Origin: Theristus sp. LFF4_11
Taxonomy: Eukaryota; Nematoda; Chromadorea; Monhysterida; Xyalidae
Assembly: GCA_030248135.1 (NCBI GenBank)
Contig: JASANC010003348.1
Span: 186,001 to 250,000 of the forward strand
Direction of reading: 5' to 3'
DNA length: 64,000 bases
Positions 49,087 to 58,741 of this stretch are shown here, piece after piece (the stretch's first letter is position 1; each line of letters opens with the position of its first letter). A program made the translations under genes and the position numbers. The notes under the pieces are model-generated. The model did not search any database. It worked only from the letters and a program-made list of their open reading frames with translations, and was not told where the DNA came from.

Positions 49087-52000
49087 TCATACAGTGAACG
49101 ATACGCATTGCACTGTTTTCAGCGGAAAATAGTCGTGCCAATTGTCGATCACTGATGATTTCTCGTTCAACGCGTTATATTCGGTCGTGGCGACCAGCAA
49201 CTGACCCCGCCCCGCACAGCCGTTCTCAATGTTACACTGCTGCCGGCCAATCAACGCGTTGCCGTTCGTTTCGCGCTCGTTTCCCCCGTCGCTCAGTTCA
49301 TTCGTTGTTGTTTGCTCGTGCTTTTCCATTCGCTGGTGGGTCTTGACACGACCGTCGACGTCGCCGGTGGCGCTTCTCGCGCAGTGCGCGTTCGTCAGCG
49401 GTTTGTTGCTGTTGCGGCGATACTCCGCAGTGATCGTCACTAATAACGGCCGCTCAACGTCGCCATCTTGCAGGTGGCTCGGCGACTTTAGTGGGCAGTC
49501 ATTCATGATGTTGTTGTTGTTATTGTTGTTGTTGCGCTTCGTTGAGCCATCGTTTCGACTGAACACGGGCACCGCACCGGCCAGCTGTACGTCCGCGTTG
49601 TCTCCATCGTCACTCGCGAGTCCGCTGCCAGCGCGCGGCGACTTCGTGAATCGGTGGCACGCAAGCCGCTGAAATGTGTGTATGTGTTCTGGATTCATTC
49701 AAACGTGTGTCCGACCGAACTGGCTTCGGTTGCTGAATAAACGCGCCCGTTTGTGATGCACAGAACGGGCACCTAATGTCAGTTTTGGTTTGCGGTAAAA
49801 TAATGCCCGTTGGCATATTGGCGCCGTATAAAACCCGTTATTGGCAGCGACCGGTGTCGGCGTTGGGTGTTTTGGTGTGTTTCATATCAGCCAAAGAATC
49901 TGTAATTGTCTCCTCCTGAAGGCCCATTCATGCACGCGCGCGCTGAAGCGCGTTGACGCGCGCCAACATGAACGTGCGTATGAATGTGCGTTTTATGTTC
50001 CAAAACTGAAGCGCGCTGTTTTTTGCTTCGTGAATGTGCAGCGAAGTGACGCGCTTCAGCGCGCTTCAACCTCCGGCGCTGTACTAAAAATATCTTTCAA
50101 TTTATCTTCAATATTTTTGTTGGGCTACCACAAGGTAGCCCAACAAAATATGAAACGCAACCTCGAAACAGACGGAGATACTACTGTTGGTTCTTGTTAG
50201 TTGCAACTTGCAACTATTGAAGTGTTGTACGGTTGCAATCGAACTCTATAACATATCCAACTAGCTGATCGGTTGGTGATCGAGATGCATGCATTGTTCT
50301 GCGCGAACCCAACTGCGCCTCTGCACCGCATGCATACCACCAACCAATCCGGCCACATTCGCCTGTACACCGCGCTCACACTGGCCGTGTCGCGTCGTAT
50401 GTCCGGTCGACAGGCGCAGTAGATCGGCAGCCGCAGCGAGCAGCCAACGATCGTCAGCAGACTCTGAATGTCCGTGCTGAAGACGTACAGCGAGCGGAAC
50501 GGCTCCACGAGGTCGCTCGCGTAGCCGACGTGCTCCCAGATGGCCGTGGTGACGTTGACGAAGTTGGCCACCAGGTACGTGCACACGACGAGCACGAGGA
50601 TGCGGGTGGCGCGGCGTACTCGCTTCTGGACAGCAAGGAAACGCGGTGATGTTCGGGCAGATGGGCACAACGGAACAACACTCCGAACGATTTTTGACTG
50701 AACATTGACCATCTCAGACAATTCGGTGTCAAAACTGTTAGCTGGCTGCTATGCTTTGTATCAGGAATAGCGACTCATGCTTTTGCAACCGCTTCTTTTA
50801 ATGTATCACAACACGTTCATTCTTTTTCATGACACCCTAACCCCCCTACAAACATTTGTCTTGTCTTCTGCTTCCCAACATGAGGTGTGGATTCACTCGA
50901 TCGAAATGACATCATTTGCTTTAAAAAACGCTTGTTTGTCGTTAAAAATCACCAGAATTTCAGCCCGGTTCACATGGTCATGTGTTTTTTTTACAAAAAC
51001 AGATCCGTCAACCTGAAAGTCCGGGTGGCGACACATGATGACGTCATTTCGCACAAACACGCTCAAATGAGCAGCCCATACCTTATATTCGACTACAGCG
51101 GTTGGCTCGCCGGTTGTTGTGGTCGAAGTGCGCTGTGCGATCAGATGTTTGATGGTTTTACGACGTAGAGTGACCACAATGGATGCGTTGAAGTAGGACA
51201 ACAGTAGGAACGGCGTGAAGATGGTCAGAATGTGCCGACAGTAGAACATCCACACGTACGCGTACGTCGGGTTCATGGCGATCTCGGACGCTGCGATCGT
51301 CCACTCGGACAGGGTGCCGCTGCAGTTCACGTCGTAGGTCAGCTAAAACAAGAGTGCTCTGATGTGCCCGATCGGGTACGCTTCGCAAAATAGGGGCATC
51401 AGGGAGTATGGGAGAATGTTTATTCCAAGATGTATTGTTTCCAAGATGTTACAGTACTCGCAAGAATGTTTTCAGCGCTGAACAGACTTCTCCAACACAC
51501 CACTGTGCAGAACAAGTTGTACTACTATATTTACAGTGATCCTTTGTCTCCCTTGCCTCCTGGCGCAAACGCATTGGAGCCCTTTGGTCTGTGTCCGCTT
51601 TCAGACGGTATAGTCAAGCAAAACGGTTTCAAAACCACAAACACTTGCACGGACAAACCGAAAACTCGAAATACACGGTGCCCTTCGTGAACAGCCCGAT
51701 CAGCACTGCGAATATCACGAACGCAATACGATGCGGTCGCAGGAAATTAATCAGTCGGTACTGTTTCGTCAGCAGAAACTGCTCAAACACTGCCGCCAAA
51801 ATCAGGTACGACGATGACGTCATCACTATATGCGACAGCGTGATCAGTGGACGCACGTAGAAATACCTGCAAACAGTGTACGACACGCTGATTGGCTGCG
51901 CTTGCGGATACAGCGTGCGAAAGAAGTGGTCGGTCACCGTTTGATTGCAGAGTTGAGCGACAGACTTGTAGCAAACGAGCGACAAAACAAACAAGAAACA

Positions 52001-52477
52001 TGAATGCTGATTGTCTTCAGGGTCAATAAGTCAGGATAATGTTCCTGCACTGACTGCATGTGACAGGCGCCAACCAACCAACAGCCCATGCCATACAAGC
52101 GCTCACCAAGCCCTCAGCAGCATCACACTTTCGGTGAAGTCGATCCAAACGCTGACGCACATCAACAGACAATACGAGATGCCCATGAAGATGTCGAACC
52201 ACGCGAGCAGAATCAGGTACAGACAGCTGCTTTGGCGGTACTTCGGTCGGCCGATGAACACGGACACAGCCAGGGAGTTCTCGACGATGCCAAAAATTGC
52301 TACCGTGCAGCCAAACACCGCCACCAAATAAAAGCGCTCTTCAACGAACTCCAGTTTCATGTAATCACATTTGTTGTGCGTGCCATTCGCTGATGAGTCG
52401 TTGTAGATGTTGTTATTCAGCGGTGATGTGTTGTTGTTGTTGTTACTCTTCCACAACGCGTTCTGTTCATTCATCAT
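49087..52477 (-). CDS. Class A-like (rhodopsin-fold) peptide GPCR, 5 exons
   Basis: Model in transcription order: 52477-52107, 51866-51659, 51342-51082, 50625-50380, 49668-49087; all phases fit (555 aa). The N-terminus is Asn-rich with N-glycosylation sites (NGT, NDS) and no signal peptide. TM1 is LVAVFGCTVAIFGIVENSLAV, TM2 LYLILLAWFDIFMG (keeps the LAxxD aspartate), TM3 LSHIVMTSSSYLILAAVFEQ, TM4 IAFVIFAVLIGLF, TM5 ILTIFTPFLLLSYFNASIVV, TM6 ATRILVLVVCTYLVANFVNV and TM7 STDIQSLLTIVGCSLRLPIY. The layout fits invertebrate FMRFamide/myosuppressin-type peptide receptors, but no ortholog is named. DRY is replaced by EQF, and NPxxY by RLPIY. The long C-tail carries palmitoylation-type cysteine ACHRF and a polyN tract. 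MITEs occupy introns 3 and 4. Confidence 0.9.
49694..49800. mobile_element. Partial GACGTCAT-family MITE fragment
   Basis: Matches the left half of the copy at 45468 (ATTCAAACGTGTGTCCG, ACGCGCCCGTTTGTGATG, GGGCACCTAATGTCAG), but the GACGTCAT core is gone. It lies in intron 4 of the GPCR. Confidence 0.5.
49918..50072. repeat. GC-rich inverted repeat (GCGCGC/GAAGCGCG) element
   Basis: GGCCCATTCATGCACGCGCG and CTGAAGCGCGTTGACGCGCG on the left oppose GTGACGCGCTTCAGCGCG on the right. The start resembles the GGCCCGTTCATGCA terminus seen at 37955, so this may be another member of that short-element family. Confidence 0.45.
50230..50345. mobile_element. Partial CAGCTGATTGG-family MITE in GPCR intron 4
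   Basis: ATCGAACTCTATAACATAT, CAACTAGCTGATCGGTTGG and GATGCATGCATTGTTCTGCG, followed by GCATGCATACCACCAACC, match copies at 15128 and 39541 with decay. If the upstream splice donor at 50374 were ignored, the GPCR frame would run into this element, so the exon end at 50380 matters. Confidence 0.55.
50890..51068. mobile_element. MITE, GACGTCAT family, in GPCR intron 3
   Basis: The left arm is GATTCACTCGATCGAAATG plus ACATCATTTGC. The right arm is GACACATGATGACGTCAT plus TTCGCACAAACACGCTC. Its size and arms are similar to other family members. It ends just before the exon 3 donor. Confidence 0.6.
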
Positions 52478-54179
52478 TGTTGATTTTGTTTATGTGATTA
52501 TCCGTTCGTTTAGCAGGTGAATGACGATGCAGGTTATTGGAGATGTTTTCACAGATTTTATTGGCACGGAAGTTTTTACTTTCATGCCGCGAAATCTGCA
52601 AAATGGTTTGTGGAAAACAAAATTTGTCAACCAGTGAATTTTTAAAATTGTTTGATACGTATTGATTAACCGATGAAATAAAAGCGGTGTCCGATTGAAA
52701 TACGAGCAATCAGCATGTACCAAACACATAAAACAGTCTGCGAGCTTGAATGTGATTACATTGCAATTTTGTAGTGGCACGTATTTTAGATTTGAAAAGA
52801 TTGACTCGATTTGTGTGGGAGGTATGACGCGAGGGCACGAGTGGTTCTTTTTGCGTACAGTAGTTGTCAAAAGTTATGCATAAATTGCGGAGCTTGGCCT
52901 TGGCGCGTCACAATTGATGCCACCCCGATGCCAGGTGGCAGCTGATTTGTTGCAACACGCTAATGACGTGTGAAACAGACAATGGCAGTCAAATGTCTAA
53001 ACTGTAGATCGATGCTTTGTTGTCTCGACACGATAAGTGCTTGCTTCTAACTAGCTTAGCTGCTAAAACAGATGCAAGCATTGCGAAAACGAACAAATTT
53101 GAAGATAACACCAAACTTTGTCTATGAAACATGTGTTCTGCACAATGGTCACTGCAGTACCCCAAAAAACAGCAATTGAATGTTGCAATTTATATCAAAG
53201 TTGTATCGATCGGTTGTTAGTTTTCAGCTAGCTAATCAAAAAGATAACGAAGCGAATCAAGTCAGAAGCCAGCTTGCCTCACAGAAAAAAATGATAAGAA
53301 TCCTACTGATCTCGTTGCAACAATAATTAGCGTCTTGCAACAAAATTGTTACCTGCACCAAAATCCAGCAAAACAATAATAATAATCTGCAAAAGTAATG
53401 CATTTTTGAGATATGTGATGCACCAATCAAAAACTTTCATACGAGGATTGGGACGAATATTGGTGATTTTTGAAACTAATGGACATGGATCAAATAAAGC
53501 AGATATTTAATTGTCGCATCGGTATCGAATTCCGCGCGGTGTAACTTGGCAACAAACGCATAAAGTTCGCACATTTCAGAATTGAAAGTTGGCTGCATTC
53601 ACTGTGACAGGCACCATTAACAAGTTGTTAGCAAGCAACTTTTTGTTCCATTGGTAGGAAGCTACATTTTGTTCATCATTGTGGCAAATCGTAGAGTACG
53701 GTTGCTGCTGGGGAATCACAGCGGTTCATGTTTTTTAATCTGTGTTATTTTAAAATAAAGATTTACATGCACTACTTGTATTCCATAGATTGTATTGTTC
53801 AGGTTTGTATGATAATTGGAATGAAATGTGAGCATAAAACTTTCGGGCTCAATTTTCTTCAATGTTTTCGCAGACTGAAGCCAAAAATATGTGGCTTTGA
53901 GAACATTTAGCGCGCGGTATTACGGACGAGCAAGCGATCAGTGCGTTTGCGCAAATCAACAACAACCAATCAGTGGGCTGCACTTGTTTGTATGATCGTT
54001 AATTTTGCTTTCGACACCTGGGCATTTTACATTTATGCATCCAGGAACAAAAATTACACTGTGTGCTGCAAAGAAAAACAATAAACAAGTGACGTAAAGG
54101 AAATCTAACAGCAAAACAGCAGTGTGTGTGGCGGGGCGGTCGTATAAAAATGATTGAACGACAACGGAACTGTTTGCTT
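52478..54179. other. Upstream region of the GPCR; no supported gene
   Basis: AT-rich, with short frames only. The first few hundred bases upstream of 52477 should contain the GPCR promoter and any 5'-UTR exon. No repeat family or RNA gene was recognised. Confidence 0.4.
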
Positions 54180-54353
54180 GCCTGTATGATCGGTGGAATT
54201 TGTTAACAAAACAGGAACGTCGCCGTCGTTCTGTTTGTGGAAAGCAAAATTTGGCAGTAATTTTTCTTCCTTCGCTACATTCAAAAAGACTTGCTCATTG
54301 AAAAAGACCAAGTTGGGCCAGATATCTTTGGTCAGTTTTTCTTCAATGTGTCG
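54180..54353 (-). CDS. Weak exon candidate of unknown function
   Basis: After an acceptor-like GGTAGCAG, the minus strand reads DTRRHIEEKLTKDIWPNLVF then FNEQVFLNVAKEEKLLPNF and KQNDGDVPVLLTNSTD, a charged, protein-like composition. No in-phase upstream exon was found. A neighbouring frame (MEPKSGLIFNIEMNVAWHA from 54483) overlaps its start in another phase. It is either an orphan exon or a decayed gene. Confidence 0.2.
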
Positions 54354-54496
54354 TCGCGTGTCTCTGCTACCGGAACGCAACCCGAGTCCTGAACATGTTG
54401 ATCGGGCTCGCGATCCGTTTCGGGGACAGCATGCCAGGCCACATTCATCTCAATGTTGAATATCAGGCCGGATTTCGGCTCCATAAAACCGATTGT

Positions 54497-54670
54497 TGAG
54501 AGGTCACGATTGTTCAGGTCGCAATTGTCCAGGCCGCGCTTTTCCAGACAGAGATTGTTCAGACCGTGAATGCTCAAACCGCGATTGTCCAGTCCAGATC
54601 GCAACTGTCGAGATCATAAATGTTCAAGCCGCGACTTTCTGGGCCGAGAATGTTCAGGCCGCGATTGTCG
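54497..54670. repeat. 15-bp tandem repeat (CGATTGTTCAGGCCG)n encoding pentapeptide-like units
   Basis: About eleven imperfect 15-bp units. On the minus strand they read as five-residue units with a central leucine: RGLNI, YDLDS, CDLDW, then after a phase break RGLDN, RGLSI, HGLNN, CDLNN, RDLST. There is one frame break near 54590, so no continuous product exists as it stands. Confidence 0.6.
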
Positions 54671-55634
54671 TGGCGCCATTCGCTGGCAGCAGTTGCACGG
54701 ACTACGGATGCCATTGGGACAATGGCAGACCAGTACTAAAAAATAATGCTTTCTAAAAACCATGGACAAGCCCGGTAGAACATTGCTTTGGAATACACAC
54801 TGGCATTGGAGGCATGGAACGTGGAACACGCACAGATACAGAAGCCACCTCACCCACACCCGGAGTTTTGAAGCGCTTGAAAATAATTTACATAATTATT
54901 TCTCGGCACGGAGAACGACCATAAAACCTGACTTTTTCTAAATGAAAAAAACGTCAAAAACATTGCATTTTTCATGACGAAAAAAACAGCGTGGTTCACC
55001 ACGATCCTGCCTGTGGCTTTCAGCGAAACACATTTTAGAAGAGACGGAAACTAAGGGTGGGGGCACGGGAGAGGTTTTCGCGGGTTGGGGCGGGCCACAG
55101 ACCAAAGGACGGCCCGCGTGACGGCCCGCACTGGTTTTTTGATGAGGGCATGATGCCCGTGTGTAGCTCGCCCGCCATAACTGCGGAGTGCTCGCGAGTC
55201 TCACGGTCCAATTTGTAATTGCCCGTGGGCCAATTTGTAAGCGAGCCAGGCTCGTGTGAAATATGCACACATGGCAGCATGGCATGGTACGTTCAGTTTT
55301 TTGCATTTTCTTTACCGTAAAGTCTTGGGTATAGGTATGGGTTCCTGCCACTTATAACACCAAAAAATGAGCGGAGTGTTAGCACGCCCGGCATTTAACG
55401 TCGGGTAATCCAGGGCGCATGCAACGCAATTGCAAACTCAATCGAGCTGGATTTATTCAAATTTCAAACGGCGATCTTAAAGGTCAAAAAACATTCTGTA
55501 GCAATTCAAAAATTCGTTCAATTACAACGACACTTTAATTTCAGTAAACAAGCGCGCGGCTCTGTACATTCAAACAAGAGACCAGAACGAACTTGCAAGC
55601 GTGGAAATCAGGAGAATTTCAAGGAATTCTGTAT
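54671..55634. other. Repeat-like spacer with inverted segments
   Basis: No supported gene. 55070-55260 contains inverted fragments (CCAATTTGTAATTGCCCG, GGGCCAATTTGTAAGCG, repeated CTCGCCCG/GAGCCAGG). At 55313 there is a half-element beginning TACCGTAAAGTCTTGGG, matching the terminus of the MITE at 63168. Confidence 0.4.
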
Positions 55635-55901
55635 TCAAAAGAAACGATCGTAAACGACGCCGAATAACTTAACTGTCCCGCCAATAGAGATTACTGCCAA
55701 GAAGTTCCCAGTTCCCACGAGGATTTTCTGCAATAAATTGAGCGAAATGTAATACATATACCAATCGAAAACAAAATGAAGGAACGCACACACCTTAAAA
55801 ACTGCTGTTTTTTTCAAGCAAAATCGTTTTATTACGTTGAAGAAGCAAAACAGAGAGCTTCTGCAGAATTGTGCGCCGAAAACGACAACGTTCATGAGCA
55901 C
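55635..55901 (-). CDS. Very small hydrophobic protein, 2 exons
   Basis: Exon 1 (55901-55794) encodes MLMNVVVFGAQFCRSSLFCF and ends LKKTAVFK at a GTGTGT donor. Exon 2 (55727-55635) follows a good acceptor (TTTATTGCAG) in matching phase and reads KILVGTGNFLAVISIGGTVK, then LFGVVYDRFF and a stop. The 66-aa product has one membrane-spanning-like segment in the second exon and a basic stretch before it. This profile is common in small mitochondrial inner-membrane subunits, but I cannot assign a family. The intron is only 66 bases, short for this window. Confidence 0.38.
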   Translation of the reverse strand: MLMNVVVFGAQFCRSSLFCFFNVIKRFCLKKTAVFKVCAFLHFVFDWYMYYISLNLLQKILVGTGNFLAVISIGGTVKLFGVVYDRFF

Positions 55902-58106
55902 ATTCAGATTTCGACTATGAGAAATACGGTACTGCCCAGAAAAACTCAGCTTTCACCAAAAACTGTGCACAACGCCTTTCAGTGGTGGTCAGCACCAAGA
56001 CAGAACGCAATCAAGGTGTTCAATTTCTAAATTTTCGCAAAAAAATGTTTTGAACGCATTCAAGGTGTGTTCAATTTCATTGAAGGCATTATTTCTCAGT
56101 TTTCAGTAAAAAATGCGTTGCCAGTTTTTCAGCTGTTTCATTTTGTATTAAAGTACCATTTTTTGGTGCTGTTTTTTTGACAGTTTTTTTCAAACATCTT
56201 CAGCGTGTTATTCTCCCGTGTTGTCTTTCCGTTTCCGCAAGACACAAAACGTAATGAAAAAAGACGCAATTACTTTCAACAACTCATGAAACCGAACCAA
56301 CTGAGAAAAGAGAGACAGAAAAAAAACGAAAAGCTCGGATTGATATATTTTAAGCCCAAACCAATTTTGGCGTTTGTGAGTGGGTGCATAATATACACGT
56401 ACTTTTTTCTTTGTGCACAAAAGTTCAATCAAGTGTGGAAAGAGAGAAAAGAAAGTGAAAATAACGTATTAACGCAGCCACATAAATTAAGTATTATCTT
56501 AAAAATTTCAAATGCAGCTAGGTCGTCACTGTTTGGCCACATGGATATCAGGCAACCAATCACCGCATCCGAGTCAGAATCAAACAGCCAAACAATTGCT
56601 CGTTGAATTGGAAGAAATTATTGGAAGAAATACGCCATGAACTGAAAAAGACAGGAAAAGAAGAGAAATTTACGCAGGTTACTACAGCATCAGTAATTTA
56701 TTATTCAAGAAACCATAAATTCTTAACGCAAAGCTAACGGTCGTTTGGTTTATGACCCGCACTTGTTTCGAAGCCGCTGTGATTTCTGTTGAAAGAAAAT
56801 GAACAAAAAATAGATTGAGAAGAAAATCGCGATTTTGCGAAGGTGAAATGAGCAAGACCGGATATAGGAGATGGCAACAAGAGGAATAAAATGTGCTGAA
56901 AGCTGAAACGTTTACAAGCAAGAGGCTGATTGGTTGGATTTGAATGCTTGGTGCGCTGGTTGGTCGTGCCCAGCTTGATATTGTTTGAAAGACGTGGACT
57001 CGCGCTTATAAATCTGAGTGAACACGTTTCAATACAGCGTCGCTCGGGCATCAAAACTTTTTTGCAAATGTCTGGAGTCCTTTTACATAGTCCTTTTGTG
57101 AGTGATGAAAATGGATAGGTAGTTATATTTTTTTGAAAATGTTTCGCAATTTTTCTATTAAAATGAAAGTGATTCCACATTGTTCACAATCGTGTTCGCT
57201 TGCGGTTTCATGCACCTGATTTTATGCAACGTTTTCAAAATATCCAGCTGTTAAGACAACAAATTTTAAACGTGAAAAAAAACGTTCTCAAGTGGATGCA
57301 GTATTTGTTGTGCAAGTGCAAGATGTTCTCTCTTGTCCATTGGTTTTGTTTACATTCGTCAAGAAAATGGCCAAACCAGACAAACAGTCTCTGGTTGCGG
57401 TATAAATCACAGCAAAAAGTGGCCAAAGTTGCAGAAAAAAGTAACTTTTTTTCAATTTGACATTGTTGCCACATTGTGTGGTTGCAAACTTCAATCCAGA
57501 AACAAAACGAAAACAAAAATCATGTCTGGCGATCTGTAAACAAACAAATAATTACCATTGAACAAGGGCTGTCTGGCCACTCTGACTGCGTTCCAGGGTT
57601 TTTGCTGGTTGAGTTAGTCGATGTTGTCGCGCCTGACATCTGATGGCTGAGAAAAGTGGTTGAGTTGCGGACAACTCTGCGCCGCGTCCGGTTTGTCTTG
57701 TGTGCACCCACTGTTTCGCTGATGTTTCAGCCAGACATAACATCCGTCTGTCCTAAACATTGTTTTTTTGTGCAGCACGGGCCTTGTCGTACGGAGAAGC
57801 CTGGGGGCCCGCGGTTACCAACACAAAAACAAAGAAACACAAGAAACAGTGCATGCACTAGTTGTGGTGACTACCATACCACAGTCGTTATTCAACTTCA
57901 GTGCTAATGCACCTCTCTAAAACATGTTTTTTAAAAATGCCAAAATCCAGTCGAATGGATAGCGCTAGTAAAATGCAAGCAATCCGCCTTAAGAAAAGCG
58001 AACTAAGACAACAGTGTCCACATTCCATACAATCGTTTGAATATGAAATAAGCACACGAGTATCGCCTCAAGTGTGCGTGTGAAAAAGAACTCTCATTTA
58101 TTGCAG
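55902..58106. other. Spacer without a supported gene
   Basis: AT-rich. A 133-codon plus-strand frame at 56205-56606 is Lys/Asn/Phe-rich with no splice or family support. A copy of the GCTGATTGGTTGG motif occurs at 56925. A short frame beginning MPKSSRMDSASKMQAIRLKK (57938) might be a first exon of the next gene, but its phase does not join. Confidence 0.35.
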
Positions 58107-58741
58107 CCGATGGGTTCATTATTCTTCAGTTCGAGACCCTGCTCAGACAGAAAACCAAACCGAATCTGGACAAAATCAGCCTGGATAAGAAAAAGGCGAA
58201 ACTGGCTCGTTCTCGAAGTAAAAACTGGTTTCGTGTGTGGTTTATTGCTTTTAGAACCGTAATGCTAGGGTTTAAATGAAGTCAGATGCAACATACGTTA
58301 CAGACGCAGACTGACTTTACAGTGCTGATTCAAATTCAATCCACATATAATACAGCCAATCAGCTGCTTGCATACTAACATCGGTTAAGGCAGCTCATGG
58401 TCAAATAAAGGGAATCAAAAAGAATAATGCGACTATAAATTTCAGAAAAAAACAAAACAAAGCTGTTGCTGTGTTGAATTCACTGATGCTCTGATCTGAC
58501 TGATAAATGCAGCCAAAAAACTTTGACTGCGTTCAACCTTTCAGTATCAAATGAAACGCCAGATGTTTCTGAGTGCAGGAAGTTAAAAAAAGAGTCAAAT
58601 CCAGGAACGTACGTAATGCTTCACCAGAAAAAAATGATTCTGCTTCAAAATAGAAAACTGTCAGATACAGCACATTTACAATCTCAAGCTGCAATACACA
58701 AAGATGACATTATTAGCCATAATGAGCGATTCAGAATTTAG
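58107..58741 (+). CDS. Possible two-exon 3' part of an unknown lysine-rich protein
   Basis: Exon a (58107-58217) follows TTATTGCAG and reads DGFIILQFETLLRQKTKPNL then DKISLDKKKAKLARSR. It ends phase 1 at GTAAAA. Exon b (58545-58741) follows CAACCTTTCAG, enters in the same phase, and reads SNETPDVSECRKLKKESNPG, later QNRKLSDTAHLQSQAA, ending in TAG. Composition is charged and soluble. Phase agreement is the main evidence. The 5' end is unknown. Confidence 0.28.

Noticed and set aside
50197..50379. Direct extension of GPCR exon 4 to the stop at 50197
   Set aside because: It would read through a strong GTGAGC donor into a CAGCTGATTGG-family MITE. Splicing to 49668 keeps phase and adds a plausible tail with a palmitoylation-type cysteine.
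56205..56606. 133-codon plus-strand frame
   Set aside because: Lys/Asn/Phe-rich translation of AT-rich DNA with no family or splice support.
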